Assembly (NCBI RefSeq): GCF_000331775.1
Contig: NZ_CAPJ01000098.1
Coordinates: forward strand, 1-34,902
Direction of reading: 5' to 3'
DNA: 34,902 bases
Source of the DNA: Xanthomonas translucens pv. translucens DSM 18974
GTDB taxonomy: Bacteria > Pseudomonadota > Gammaproteobacteria > Xanthomonadales > Xanthomonadaceae
Shown: positions 26,501 through 34,899 of the stretch, one piece after another
How the letters are laid out: every line of letters starts with the position of its first letter
Position numbering within the stretch: position 1 is the first letter of the stretch
Notes under the pieces: model-generated
What the model was told of the DNA's origin: nothing
The model's input: only the letters and a program-made list of their open reading frames with translations
Database searches by the model: none
Translations under genes and position numbers: made by a program

Positions 26501-27340
26501 TCAGAACTCCAGATTGTCGATCAGGCGGGTACGGCCCAGCCGCGCGGCGATCAGCGCCACCCGCGGGCCTTCCTGGTCCTGCGGCTCGCTCAGGTCGGGC
26601 AGGCGCAGCACGGTGTAATCGACCTCGAAGCCGGCGGCCTGCAGCTGCGCGCTGGCCGCCGCCTCGATCTCGGCGCGCGGACGCCCGGCGCCATGGCCGT
26701 CGCGCATCGCCAGCAGGGTCTGGCGGATCTGCGCCGCGCGCGGCCGCTCTTCGGCCGACAGGTACTGGTTGCGCGAACTCATCGCCAGACCGTCGGCCTC
26801 GCGCACGATGCCCCCGCCCAGGATCTCGATCGGGAACGCCAGGTCGGCGACCATCTGCCGGATCACCGCCAGCTGCTGGTAGTCCTTCTTGCCGAACGCG
26901 GCCAGGTCGGGCTGCACCTGGTTAAACAGGCGCGCGACCACGGTGCACACGCCGTCGAAATGCCCCGGACGGCAGGCCCCTTCCAGCACTTCGCTGACCC
27001 CGGGCGTGTGCATGCGCAGCGCCAGTTCCACGCCCAGCGGGTACATGCTCTCCACCGTCGGCAGCCACAACACGTCGCAGCCGGCGCCTTCCAGGCCGCT
27101 GGTGTCGGATTCGGGCGTGCGCGGATAGCGGGTGAAGTCCTCGTTCGGGCCGAACTGGGTCGGATTGACGAACACGCTGGACACCACCCGGTCGGCATAT
27201 TGCCGGGCCAGCATCACCAGCGAGAAATGCCCGGCATGCAGGTTGCCCATGGTCGGCACGAAGGCCACCCGCAGGCCCTGCCGCTTCCAGCCGGAAACGG
27301 TGGCGCGCAGCCGCGCCAGGTCGGTGAGGGTGTCGATCAT
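26501..27340 (-). CDS. panC: Pantothenate synthetase (pantoate-beta-alanine ligase)
   Basis: Joins pantoate and beta-alanine with ATP through pantoyl-adenylate. 279 residues. Motifs: [11 protein letters not shown] (HIGH-like ATP site), [30 protein letters not shown] and SSRNQYLS (KMSKS-like). ATG 27340 overlaps the panB stop as ATGA. It is the last gene of pcnB-folK-panB-panC. The repeat array begins 32 bp past its stop, so the array may form its 3' end; no U-tract terminator is seen. Confidence 0.97.
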   Translation of the reverse strand: MIDTLTDLARLRATVSGWKRQGLRVAFVPTMGNLHAGHFSLVMLARQYADRVVSSVFVNPTQFGPNEDFTRYPRTPESDTSGLEGAGCDVLWLPTVESMYPLGVELALRMHTPGVSEVLEGACRPGHFDGVCTVVARLFNQVQPDLAAFGKKDYQQLAVIRQMVADLAFPIEILGGGIVREADGLAMSSRNQYLSAEERPRAAQIRQTLLAMRDGHGAGRPRAEIEAAASAQLQAAGFEVDYTVLRLPDLSEPQDQEGPRVALIAARLGRTRLIDNLEF

Positions 27341-28155
27341 TTGGCGTAGGCGTGTTCGGCGTCGGGGAAGGTGCCGGCACGCACCGCGTCGGCGTAGGCG
27401 CGCACCGCGCCGGCGATGGAGCCGCCTTCGGCCAGGAAATCCTTGACGAAGCGCGGCCGCCGGTGGCCGCTGTCCAGGCCCAGGACGTCGTGCAGCACCA
27501 GCACCTGGCCGTCGCAGTCGGGACCGGCGCCGATGCCGATGGTGGGAATCCCGATCTCGGCGGTGATGCGCGCGGCCAGCGGCGACGGCACGCATTCGAG
27601 CACCAGCAGCGCGGCGCCGGCCGCAGCCGCCGCCTTGGCATCGGCAAGCAGTTTGGCCGCGGCGGCTTGCTCGCGGCCCTGGATCTTGTAGCCGCCGAAG
27701 GTCAGCACGGACTGCGGGGTCAGGCCCAGGTGCGAACACACCGGGATGTCGCGCTCGCTGAGGAAGCGGATCACCTCCAGCTTGTACCCGGCGCCCTCCA
27801 GCTTGACCATTTCCGCGCCGGCCTGCAGCAGCCGGGTCGCCGCATCGAGCGCGCGCTCCGGGGTGGCGTCGGACTGGAACGGCAGGTCGGCCACCAGCAG
27901 CGCGCGCTGCAGCACCCGCGCTACCGCCGCGGTGTGGTAGACGATGTCGTCCACGGTCACTGGCAGGGTCGAGTCGTGGCCCTGCACCACCATGCCCAAC
28001 GAATCGCCGATCAGGATCAGGTCCACCCCGTTGGCGTCGAACACGCGCGCAAAACCGGCGTCGTAGGCGGTCAGCATCACCAGCTTCTGCTGGCGGCGCT
28101 TGGCCTCGGCCAGGGCGGGAACGGTCCAGGGCTTGCTGTCGGCGTGGCTGCTCAT
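27337..28155 (-). CDS. panB: 3-methyl-2-oxobutanoate hydroxymethyltransferase
   Basis: First step of pantoate synthesis: adds a hydroxymethyl group from methylene-tetrahydrofolate to ketoisovalerate. The 272-residue protein shows [53 protein letters not shown] and [18 protein letters not shown]. The start [10 protein letters not shown] at 28155 is preferred. The frame is open further upstream to 28251, but that extension would overlap folK. It is spaced 31 bp from folK, a folate gene that supplies its cofactor, and overlaps panC. Confidence 0.97.
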   Translation of the reverse strand: MSSHADSKPWTVPALAEAKRRQQKLVMLTAYDAGFARVFDANGVDLILIGDSLGMVVQGHDSTLPVTVDDIVYHTAAVARVLQRALLVADLPFQSDATPERALDAATRLLQAGAEMVKLEGAGYKLEVIRFLSERDIPVCSHLGLTPQSVLTFGGYKIQGREQAAAAKLLADAKAAAAAGAALLVLECVPSPLAARITAEIGIPTIGIGAGPDCDGQVLVLHDVLGLDSGHRRPRFVKDFLAEGGSIAGAVRAYADAVRAGTFPDAEHAYAK

Positions 28156-28186
28156 AAGCTCATGCGGTGCGGTGATAAGCCGAACA

Positions 28187-28699
28187 TTATCTACCGATTG
28201 CCACGATCCCGTCGGTTTCGATGCGGTCGCTGACGTCACGCACCGTTCCATGGCCGGGAATGGTCGCCTCGGCGGCGATCTCGGCCAGCGGCAGCAAGGC
28301 GAAAGCGCGCTGGTGCAGGTGCGGGTGCGGCACCTGCAGCGCGGGCAGGTCGATCACCGCCTCGGCGTACAGCAGCAGGTCCAGATCCAGGGTGCGCGGG
28401 CCCCAACGTTCGCCGGGGGTGCGCTGGCGGCCGTGGCGGGCTTCCAGCGCCAGCAGCGCCTGCAGCAGTTCCGGCGCCGGCAAGCCGGTGCTCAGCAGCG
28501 CGGCGGCATTGATGAAATCCGGCTGCGCCTGGTTGCCCCAGGCCGGGCTGCGGTACAGCTGCGAGGCGCGCAGCAGGCGTGTGTGCGGCAGCGTGTCCAG
28601 CGCGGCGATGGCCGCGCGCAAGGTGGCGACCGCATCGCCGAGGTTGCCGCCCAGGCCGATGCAGGCCTGCACCGGCGCGTGACCGAGCGCGGCGCTCAC
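28187..28699 (-). CDS. folK: 2-amino-4-hydroxy-6-hydroxymethyldihydropteridine pyrophosphokinase
   Basis: Transfers pyrophosphate from ATP to hydroxymethyldihydropterin in folate synthesis. 170 residues. [15 protein letters not shown] starts the fold, [13 protein letters not shown] is the pterin loop, [11 protein letters not shown] carries the two magnesium-binding Asp residues, and [16 protein letters not shown] follows. The start is GTG 28699, overlapping the pcnB stop (GTGA), as is usual for this gene pair. Confidence 0.95.
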   Translation of the reverse strand: MSAALGHAPVQACIGLGGNLGDAVATLRAAIAALDTLPHTRLLRASQLYRSPAWGNQAQPDFINAAALLSTGLPAPELLQALLALEARHGRQRTPGERWGPRTLDLDLLLYAEAVIDLPALQVPHPHLHQRAFALLPLAEIAAEATIPGHGTVRDVSDRIETDGIVAIGR

Positions 28700-30057
28700 T
28701 CGGCCGGTGCGCCGGCATCCGGACGGCGGCGCCGACGCCGACGGCGCTTGGGGGTTTCCTCGCTGTCGGCCGGGGCCATCGCCACCTCGTCGCCGACGTA
28801 GTCGATCTCCGGGTCGAAGCCGCGCGGCGGCGGCGCGTAGCCGGGCTGCTGCTGCAGTTCGCGCCAATAGGCGATGTCGGCCTCGTGCTCGGCCGAGGCC
28901 GACTGGCGCAGGATCAGGAAATCGAACGCGGCGCGGAAGCGCGGATGCGACAGCGTGCGCACCACCCGCTTCTTCTGCCGCGAGGTGAAGCGCGACTGCA
29001 GTAGCCAGATTTCCTGCATCGGCAGCGAGAAACGCCGCGGCAACGCGACCGTGCTCAGCTGGTGCAGGGTCACCCGGTCGGCGGCGCGACGCTGCGCCTC
29101 CTCCAGCTGCATGCCCTGCTTCTGCAGCGCCATCAGCGCGCGGCAATAGGCCGGCCACAGCAGCAGCGCGAACAGGAACGCCGGCGACACCGGCTCGTCG
29201 TTGGCCACCCGCGCATCGGTGTTGCGCAGGCCTTCGATCAGCATTCGCCGCAGCGCGCCGCTGCGGTTGGAATGCAGCGCCGCGGCGCTCTCCGGGAACA
29301 GCGCGGCGAGCAGGCCGTAACGCTCCAGGCCCTCGAAGCTGGCCACGCCGTCGCCGGACAGGAACAGCTTCAGCACTTCCTCGAACAGCCGCGCCGGCGC
29401 CGCTTCGGCCAACAGCCCGGCCAGGCGCGGGAGCGGCTCGGCGGTGCTTGGCTCGATCTCGAAATTCAGCTTGGCGGCCAGGCGCACCGCGCGCAGCATG
29501 CGCACCGGGTCTTCGCGATAGCGCTGCTCGGGGTCGCCGATCATGCGCATCAGCCGCGCCTGCACGTCGGCGAAGCCGCCGGTGTAGTCGCGCACCGAGA
29601 AATCCTCGATCGCGTAGTACAGCGCGTTGCAGGTGAAGTCGCGGCGCACCGCGTCGTCCTCGATGCTGCCGTAGACGTTGTCGCGGACCAGGCGGCCGTT
29701 GTCGAGCTCGCGGTCGCCGCTGCCGTCGTCGACGTTGGCGCGGAACGTGGCCACTTCGATGATCTCGCGGCCGTAGACCACGTGCGCCAGGCGGAAGCGG
29801 CGGCCGATCAGGCGGCAGTTGCGGAACAGCTGCTTGACCTGCTCGGGAGTGGCGTCGGTGGCGACGTCGAAGTCCTTGGGCTGCAGCTCGACCAGCAGGT
29901 CGCGGACTGCGCCGCCGACCAGATACGCGCCGAAGCCGGCTTCGCGTAGCCGGTACAGCACGCGCAACGCATTGGGACTGATGTCCTTGCGCGAGACGTT
30001 GTGCTGATCGCGCGGGATCAGCTGCAGAGTGAACGGCGATGGAACTGGCGGATTGAT
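28696..30057 (-). CDS. pcnB: Poly(A) polymerase I, apparent ATC start codon
   Basis: Adds poly(A) tails to RNA 3' ends, promoting decay. The catalytic head has GAYLVGGAVRDLL, KDFDVATDATPEQ (the DxD metal site), RRDFTCNALYY and YREDPVRMLRAVRLAAKL. A basic tail ends in KRRRRRRRR and PDAGAPAE. The conserved family N-terminus IPRDQHNVSRKDISPNAL is encoded upstream of the first ATG/GTG/TTG (TTG 29967). Back to an in-frame TAG at 30102 there is no ATG, GTG or TTG. Adjacent ATC codons at 30060 and 30057 follow GGAAG by 4 and 7 nt; 30057 gives 453 residues. E. coli pcnB is known to start at AUU, so a rare IF3-sensitive start seems conserved. Product certain; exact start inferred. Confidence 0.93.
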   Translation of the reverse strand: MNPPVPSPFTLQLIPRDQHNVSRKDISPNALRVLYRLREAGFGAYLVGGAVRDLLVELQPKDFDVATDATPEQVKQLFRNCRLIGRRFRLAHVVYGREIIEVATFRANVDDGSGDRELDNGRLVRDNVYGSIEDDAVRRDFTCNALYYAIEDFSVRDYTGGFADVQARLMRMIGDPEQRYREDPVRMLRAVRLAAKLNFEIEPSTAEPLPRLAGLLAEAAPARLFEEVLKLFLSGDGVASFEGLERYGLLAALFPESAAALHSNRSGALRRMLIEGLRNTDARVANDEPVSPAFLFALLLWPAYCRALMALQKQGMQLEEAQRRAADRVTLHQLSTVALPRRFSLPMQEIWLLQSRFTSRQKKRVVRTLSHPRFRAAFDFLILRQSASAEHEADIAYWRELQQQPGYAPPPRGFDPEIDYVGDEVAMAPADSEETPKRRRRRRRRPDAGAPAE

Positions 30058-30085
30058 GATGGCGCTTCCGTATCGAGTTGCGGGA

Positions 30086-30114
30086 TTGCCGCTGGGCGGC
30101 TAGCCCCATATACT
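30086..30114 (+). promoter_or_regulatory. Promoter of tRNA-Glu
   Basis: TTGCCG (30086-30091), 17-nt spacer, TATACT (30109-30114). The expected start near 30121 leaves a 22-nt leader before the tRNA. Confidence 0.75.
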
Positions 30115-30139
30115 AGCGCCCTGCAATCGACGCGACCAA
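30110..30139 (-). promoter_or_regulatory. Promoter candidate of pcnB operon, overlapping the tRNA promoter
   Basis: On the minus strand TTGGTC (30139-30134), 18-nt spacer, TAGTAT (30115-30110). Its -10 box overlaps that of the plus-strand tRNA-Glu promoter, so the two cannot both be opened at once by separate polymerases. The leader to the ATC start would be about 45 nt. Confidence 0.5.
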
Positions 30140-30142
30140 CCT

Positions 30143-30217
30143 GCTCCCTTCGTCTAATGGTTAGGACGTGGCCCTCTCAAGGCTAAAACAGGGGTTCGAG
30201 CCCCCTAGGGAGCACCA
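30143..30217 (+). tRNA. tRNA-Glu (anticodon CTC)
   Basis: 75 nt with encoded CCA (30215-30217). The acceptor GCTCCCT pairs perfectly with AGGGAGC. The D arm TCGTCTAATGGTTAGGA is typical of tRNA-Glu, the anticodon loop CTCTCAA gives CTC, and the T arm is GGGGTTCGAGCCCC. Reads GAG, the dominant Glu codon in GC-rich genomes. Confidence 0.96.
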
Positions 30218-30245
30218 TCGCCGCTTCGCCTGCAGTGAAAACCAC

Positions 30246-30271
30246 AAAAGCCCCGCCTGTGCGGGGCTTTT
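30246..30271. terminator. Bidirectional intrinsic terminator
   Basis: AAAAGCCCCGC (30246-30256), loop CTGT, GCGGGGCTTTT (30261-30271). An 11-bp stem with A's before and T's after works in both directions: for tRNA-Glu on plus and for the gamma-carbonic-anhydrase-like operon on minus. Confidence 0.92.
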
Positions 30272-30298
30272 GCGTTGGCGGCCGGCGCCGCAGCCGGC

Positions 30299-30859
30299 TC
30301 ACCACTGGTTGCGCAGGCGCCGGTAGCCTTCGACCAGGCGGTTGTTGGTCGCGACGACCTCTTCGGAGAATTCGGTCGCCGCCACGCTGACCCGCGCGAT
30401 CTTGGACAGGTCGGTGCGCGGCCCGATGCGCTCGGTCGAGGGCACGTAGAACCCCGGCGGCAGATCGCAACCATCGACCACGGCGTTGTGCCGGACCACG
30501 CAGCCGTCGCCGACCTCGCAGTTGAACAGCACGCTGTTGAAGCCGATGAACACGCGCTCGCCGACCGTGCACGGCCCGTGCACGATGGCGCGGTGCGCGA
30601 TCGAGGTGCGTGCGCCGATCAGCACCGCCGCGCCGGCCTTGGAATGGATCACCACCCCATCCTGGATATTGGCGTAGGCGCCGATGTGGATCGGCTCGAT
30701 GCCGCCATCGGCGTCGGTCTCGTCGGCGCGGATCACGGCATACGGGCCGATGAACACGTGCGCGGCGACGATCACCCGTCCGCACAGGATGGCGGTGGGA
30801 TCGACGAATGCGCTCTCGTCGACCACCGGCAGGTCGCCGCGCGGATTGCGGCGGATCAT
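30299..30859 (-). CDS. Gamma-carbonic anhydrase-like hexapeptide-repeat protein
   Basis: A 186-residue left-handed beta-helix protein. Hexapeptide repeats run from about residue 18 (FVDPTAILCGRVIVAAHVFIGP) to about 135. The His triad used by gamma-carbonic anhydrases for metal binding is in GVVIHSKAG and IAHRAIVHG, and the upstream AVIRADE and NIQDG are also conserved. A C-terminal helical region ends RRLRNQW. Activity is unproven for many members. ATG 30859 overlaps the folE2 stop as ATGA. In Pseudomonas aeruginosa a gamma-carbonic anhydrase gene also follows folE2 in a zinc-starvation operon, which supports a backup role under zinc limitation here. Confidence 0.85.
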   Translation of the reverse strand: MIRRNPRGDLPVVDESAFVDPTAILCGRVIVAAHVFIGPYAVIRADETDADGGIEPIHIGAYANIQDGVVIHSKAGAAVLIGARTSIAHRAIVHGPCTVGERVFIGFNSVLFNCEVGDGCVVRHNAVVDGCDLPPGFYVPSTERIGPRTDLSKIARVSVAATEFSEEVVATNNRLVEGYRRLRNQW

Positions 30860-31860
30860 CGGGCGCCCTCGCCCGCCGCGAACGGGTCCGGAGCGCCGGA
30901 TCCGCCTTCGGGAGCACCAGCCTCGGCCACTGCGTCGTGCGGGTGCAGGCTCTCCAGGTGCCGCACCTGCACCCGCACGTCCTGGTAGCGCGCGCCCAGC
31001 GCCTGCTGCAGGCGCCGCGCCGCATCTTCCACGTACATCAGATTGGCGCCATTGAGGCGGGCGAAGGCCTGTTCGTCGGCGCGCCGCACCGCGGCCTGCA
31101 CCGGCGTGACCAGGGCCTGCTCGGCCAGGTCGATCAACGCGCTCAGGTCGAAGCGCAACGCGCGCGGCGACACCGCCACCTGCAGCGTGGCGATGCTGCG
31201 CTGGCTGTGCGCGGTAGCATGGCTGCCATGCTGCAGCAGCCACGCAGCCACGTCCTCGCGCTGCAGCGAGGGCTGCGCGGCATGCTGCTGCAGGAACGCC
31301 GCGCTGAGCAATTGCCGCGCCAGCGCCGCCGAGCACGGACAGGTCGAGGAATAGAGCACGTCCACAGCGACCTCCACGCGCACACTGGCGCCGCGCAGCA
31401 CCGCGTCGATCCGCAGCGGATACGCCTTCCAGCCTGCCAGCCCCTCGCTGCGCAACGCCGGGCTGCGCCGCAGCAGCGACAGGCGCAGCGATATCCGCGC
31501 CGCGCTGGAGGCGCAATCGGCATGGCTGTGCACCATCGCGCGCAGCAGCTGCGCCAAGAGCGACGGCGACAGCGGCTGCTGCGCGTAGTCGTCCAGCAGC
31601 CGGTACAGCCGCGACATGTGGATGCCCTTGACCTGCACCGCCGGCAGATCGACGTGCAGCGCCGCCTGCGCCGGCAGGGGGTCACTGGCGGCCGCATCGC
31701 ACAGGCGGATCGGCAAGGCGATGCCGTCCATGCCGACCCATTGCAGCGGCGCGGCGATCGTGGACGGTTCGCTGCTCGCCACGTCGGGCAGCGGCGATTG
31801 CATGGGCAGGTGCATTGGATGGGCAAGCATCAGTGGCGGGGAACGCAGCGGCTCAGGCAT
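30856..31860 (-). CDS. folE2: GTP cyclohydrolase FolE2 (type IB)
   Basis: Converts GTP to dihydroneopterin triphosphate, the first step of folate synthesis. It belongs to the IB class, which does not depend strictly on zinc and often substitutes for FolE when zinc is scarce. 334 residues with family motifs LPDVASSEPSTIA, VGMDGIALPIRL, KGIHMSRLYRLLDDY, the metal-site Cys in STCPCSAALARQ, HSQRS, and NGANLMYVEDAARRL. ATG 31860 overlaps the amidase gene by 8 bp. Later ATGs (31830, 31815) are possible because no strong ribosome site is seen. An Ala/Gly/Pro-rich tail follows the fold. Middle gene of the amidase-folE2-gammaCA operon. Confidence 0.93.
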   Translation of the reverse strand: MPEPLRSPPLMLAHPMHLPMQSPLPDVASSEPSTIAAPLQWVGMDGIALPIRLCDAAASDPLPAQAALHVDLPAVQVKGIHMSRLYRLLDDYAQQPLSPSLLAQLLRAMVHSHADCASSAARISLRLSLLRRSPALRSEGLAGWKAYPLRIDAVLRGASVRVEVAVDVLYSSTCPCSAALARQLLSAAFLQQHAAQPSLQREDVAAWLLQHGSHATAHSQRSIATLQVAVSPRALRFDLSALIDLAEQALVTPVQAAVRRADEQAFARLNGANLMYVEDAARRLQQALGARYQDVRVQVRHLESLHPHDAVAEAGAPEGGSGAPDPFAAGEGAR

Positions 31861-33019
31861 GTACCGGGAACGCCTGGAAGTAATCGTCGATGCCCAGTTG
31901 CAGCGACTGCGCCAGTTCTTCCTGGTGGCGGTCGCTGACCAGCCGGCGGCAATCGTCGGCGTTGCTCATGAAGCCGGTCTCGACCAGCAACGACGGAATG
32001 TCCGGCGATTTGAGCACCGCGAAGCCGGCCTGGCCGACCTCGCCCTGGTGCAGCCGGGTGATCTGCTGCAGGCGTCCGAGCATGCTCTTGCCGAACTGCA
32101 GGCTGGTGGCGATGGTGCCGCTCATCGACAGATCCACCAGCACCTTGGACAGCACCGGGTCCTTCTGCCGCAGGTAGCGCTCGGCGACGTTGCCGTACTG
32201 GTCGGCGCTGTTCTCGCTGTCGGCGATCCAGCGCGCCAGCGCCGAGCTGGCGCCGTTCTCCGACAGCGCGTACACCGAGGCGCCCTGCGCGCTGCGGTTC
32301 GGCGCGGCGTCGGCATGGATCGACACGAACAAATCGGCCTTGCGCTGGTGCGCGATCACCACCCGCTCGTGCAGCGGCACGAAGCGGTCGTCGCTGCGGA
32401 TCAGCGTCGGCCGGTAGCGCGGGTCGGCCTGCAGCGCCTGGTGCAGCCGCCCGGCCACGCCCATCGCCACGTGCTTCTCGTAGAGGGCGTCGGCGCTCAC
32501 CGCGCCCGGGTCCTTGCCGCCATGGCCGGCGTCGATGGCGACCACGCGCGGCCGCGACGGCGTCGCGATCGACGTGCGCGGCGGCACGACGAGTGCGGCA
32601 ACGGGCGCGGCAACTGCGGCGTCGACCGGTCCGAGGTCGAGCAACAACCGTGGCGACACCCCCGCATCGGCGTCCCAGTGCGCGCTGGCGGTGACCGGCC
32701 GGCGCAGGTCCAGCACGATGCGCAGGCCATCGGCCTGCGCCCCGCTGCGGATCGCGGCGACCACCGCATCGGGCGCCGGCAGCAGGATCGGCGGCGCCGG
32801 CGCGGCGATCCCCGGCAGATCGATCACCAGCCGCTCCGGATCGGACAGCGCGAACACCCGGTAGTCCACCGTCGCATCGAGCTGCAGCCGCAACCGCAGG
32901 CGCCCGTCATCGGTTTCCAGGCTACCGCCGGTCAGGCGCGGCGCCGACCCGGCGCGCGCCCAGGCCGGCGCCAGCAGCAGTGCCGTGCCGGCCATCCCCA
33001 GCCATTCGCGCCGGTTCAT
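31853..33019 (-). CDS. N-acetylmuramoyl-L-alanine amidase (AmiA/AmiC type, Tat-exported)
   Basis: A periplasmic zinc amidase that cleaves the peptide from MurNAc in peptidoglycan. 388 residues. The N-terminus MNRREWLGMAGTALLLAPAW has a twin-arginine motif and ends in WARA, so it is Tat-exported. An AMIN domain spans about 25-130 (RLRLRLQLDATVDYRVFAL), then a linker. The Amidase_3 domain has zinc ligands in DAGHGGKDPGA, the Glu of ALYEKHVAM, SIHADAAP and the catalytic Glu of LLVETGFMSN. ATG 33019 has GAGA 6 nt upstream; ATG 33034 would add five residues. The frame is open to 33160, but that would put a palindrome inside coding sequence and precede the Tat signal. First gene of the folE2 operon. 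Confidence 0.9.
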   Translation of the reverse strand: MNRREWLGMAGTALLLAPAWARAGSAPRLTGGSLETDDGRLRLRLQLDATVDYRVFALSDPERLVIDLPGIAAPAPPILLPAPDAVVAAIRSGAQADGLRIVLDLRRPVTASAHWDADAGVSPRLLLDLGPVDAAVAAPVAALVVPPRTSIATPSRPRVVAIDAGHGGKDPGAVSADALYEKHVAMGVAGRLHQALQADPRYRPTLIRSDDRFVPLHERVVIAHQRKADLFVSIHADAAPNRSAQGASVYALSENGASSALARWIADSENSADQYGNVAERYLRQKDPVLSKVLVDLSMSGTIATSLQFGKSMLGRLQQITRLHQGEVGQAGFAVLKSPDIPSLLVETGFMSNADDCRRLVSDRHQEELAQSLQLGIDDYFQAFPVHA

Positions 33020-33113
33020 GCGTGGTCTCGCCATGACGCGCAGCGGAAATCGCGGACGCAGCCGGAACCGAACCGAAAGACGCAACCAGACACTGCAACG
33101 CTCCAAGCCAATA

Positions 33114-33130
33114 ATGTTACTAAGTAACAT
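33114..33130. promoter_or_regulatory. Zur-box-like 17-bp palindrome upstream of amidase-folE2-gammaCA
   Basis: ATGTTACTAAGTAACAT is a perfect inverted repeat around one central base. Its outer arms ATGTTA...TAACAT equal those of the E. coli Zur consensus ATGTTATAWTATAACAT; only the inner bases differ. It lies about 95 bp before the amidase start in an otherwise GC-rich region. Regulation by Zur is inferred from this match and from the operon content. Confidence 0.55.
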
Positions 33131-33347
33131 ATCGCGGACGCAGTGCGACCGCCATCCCATGGCGACCGGCAGTCAGCTGGCAGATGGGTGGGGACTTGAC
33201 GGCACAGGACAGCAGGCGACGTGTGCGCTGCTGCCGGTCAGCGTGGTCGATCTTTCGGACGCGGCCATGAAAGGGACGATGGCGCCACCATGTAACCGCA
33301 GGCGATGCCGGACTGCCGGCGATCGCGCCGGACGCGGTACAACGTCC

Positions 33348-33376
33348 GCCGGCGCGACCGCATGGGCCGCGCCGGC
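33348..33376 (-). terminator. GC hairpin downstream of the MFS gene
   Basis: GCCGGCGCG (33348-33356) and CGCGCCGGC (33368-33376) form a 9-bp stem 12 bp past the MFS stop. No U-tract follows on the minus strand. Confidence 0.45.
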
Positions 33377-33388
33377 AACAGCGAGCGC

Positions 33389-34816
33389 TTAGCCCTGCAT
33401 CTGCTCCAGCTCGCGGCCCTTGGTCTCGTACACGTACTTGAGCACGAAGAACACCGAGACGAACGCGGCCACGGTGTAGATGCCGTACGCACCGGCCAGG
33501 CCGATGCTGCCGAGCAGGATCGGGAACGACACGGTGATGGCGAAGTTCGAAGTCCACTGCGCCGCGCCCGCCACCGCCAGGCCGGAGCCGCGGATCTGGT
33601 TGGGGAACATCTCGCCCAGCATCACCCACATCACCGGACCCCAGGACATGTTGAAGAAGATCACGTAGACGTTGGCCGCGACCAGCGCCAGCCGGCCCAT
33701 GCCCGGCGACATCGCCAGCTTGCCCGCCGCGTCCAGCGAGGCGCTGGCGAAGGCCAGGGTGACCAGCGCCAGCGACACCGCCATGCCGGCCGAACCGATC
33801 CACAGCAGCGGTTTGCGCCCGATCCTGTCGATCAGCAGCACCGTGATCAGGCAGGCGCCGATGCTCAGCGCGCCGGACAGCACGTTGATCAGCAGCGAAT
33901 CGCTTTCGGAGAAGCCCACCGCCTGCCACAACACTGCGCCGTAGTAGAACACCACGTTGATGCCGACCAGTTGCTGGAACGTGGCCAGGCCGATGCCGAT
34001 CCACACGATCGGACGCACCTTGCCGGTGACCTTGCTGACCAGGTCCGACAGCTTCGGCTTGTGCTGGTCGGCGGCCAGCGAAGCGGAGATCTCGGTCAGC
34101 TTGGCGTTCGCCTCGCGCAGGCCGTAGAGCCGGGTCAGCACCGCGAGCGCATCCTCGCGGCGGCCCTTGACCACCAGATAGCGCGGGCTTTCCGGGATCG
34201 CCAGCAACAGCAGCAGGAACAGCAAGGACGGGAACGCCTGCATCCAGAACATCCAGCGCCACGCGGCCTGGCCCAGCCACAGCGGCTCGGTCGAGGCGCT
34301 GGCCAGCTTGACCAGCACGTAGTTGCTCAGGAAGGCGGTGAACAGGCCGCTGATGATCGCGATCTGCTGCACCGTGGCCAGGCGCCCGCGGTAGCGCGCC
34401 GGCGCGACCTCGGCGATGTAGGCCGGCGACATCACGCTGGCCGCGCCGACCGCGAAGCCGCCCATGACCCGGGCGAAAACGAAGAACATCGAACTGTGCG
34501 AGGCGCCGGCGCCGAGCGCCGACAGCAGGAACAGCACCGCGGAGATGATCAGCACCGCACGGCGACCGAGGCGGTCGGCCAGCCAGCCGGCGAAGAACGC
34601 GCCGAACGCGCAGCCCAGCAGCATCGAGGCGACCTCGAAGCCGGTGCCGGCGGCGCTGGAATGGAAGGTCTGCTTGAGGCCGTCGACGGTGCCGTTGATC
34701 ACGCCGCTGTCGAAGCCGAACAGGAAGCCGCCGATGGTGGCGACGCAACTGATGAGGATGATGAGACGTGTATTTTCGCCTGCGCCATGGGCGCGGTCTA
34801 GGGATACGCTGGACAT
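33389..34816 (-). CDS. Sugar-porter family MFS transporter (XylE/GalP-like)
   Basis: A 475-residue inner-membrane proton/sugar symporter with 12 helices. Sugar-porter signatures are GFDSGVINGT in helix 1, GWLADRLGRR (loop 2-3), RVMGGFAVGAAS, PARYRGRL, PESPRYLV after helix 6, FQQLVGINVVFYYG in helix 7, DRIGRKPLL, the WGPVMWVMLGEMFP region in helix 10, and the ending YVYETKGRELEQM. It most resembles glucose/galactose/xylose carriers; the exact sugar cannot be told. ATG 34816 is preceded by AGGTG. It stands alone within the window. Confidence 0.92.
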   Translation of the reverse strand: MSSVSLDRAHGAGENTRLIILISCVATIGGFLFGFDSGVINGTVDGLKQTFHSSAAGTGFEVASMLLGCAFGAFFAGWLADRLGRRAVLIISAVLFLLSALGAGASHSSMFFVFARVMGGFAVGAASVMSPAYIAEVAPARYRGRLATVQQIAIISGLFTAFLSNYVLVKLASASTEPLWLGQAAWRWMFWMQAFPSLLFLLLLLAIPESPRYLVVKGRREDALAVLTRLYGLREANAKLTEISASLAADQHKPKLSDLVSKVTGKVRPIVWIGIGLATFQQLVGINVVFYYGAVLWQAVGFSESDSLLINVLSGALSIGACLITVLLIDRIGRKPLLWIGSAGMAVSLALVTLAFASASLDAAGKLAMSPGMGRLALVAANVYVIFFNMSWGPVMWVMLGEMFPNQIRGSGLAVAGAAQWTSNFAITVSFPILLGSIGLAGAYGIYTVAAFVSVFFVLKYVYETKGRELEQMQG

Positions 34817-34869
34817 TGAGTCACCTGGTGTCGTGCAGAAAGGAAAGCAGCCATCGGGGGATGGACAGC

Positions 34870-34899
34870 ACGGCCGGCGCCAAGGGTGGCGCCGGCCGT
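34870..34899. terminator. 12-bp perfect GC hairpin at the window end
   Basis: ACGGCCGGCGCC (34870-34881), loop AAGGGT, GGCGCCGGCCGT (34888-34899). It lies 54 bp upstream of the MFS start, so it probably ends the transcript of the next gene outside the window. No U-tract is visible in the window. Confidence 0.45.

Noticed and set aside
30098..30105. GGCTAGCC palindrome near the pcnB start as an operator
   Set aside because: Only 8 bp and GC-rich; likely chance.
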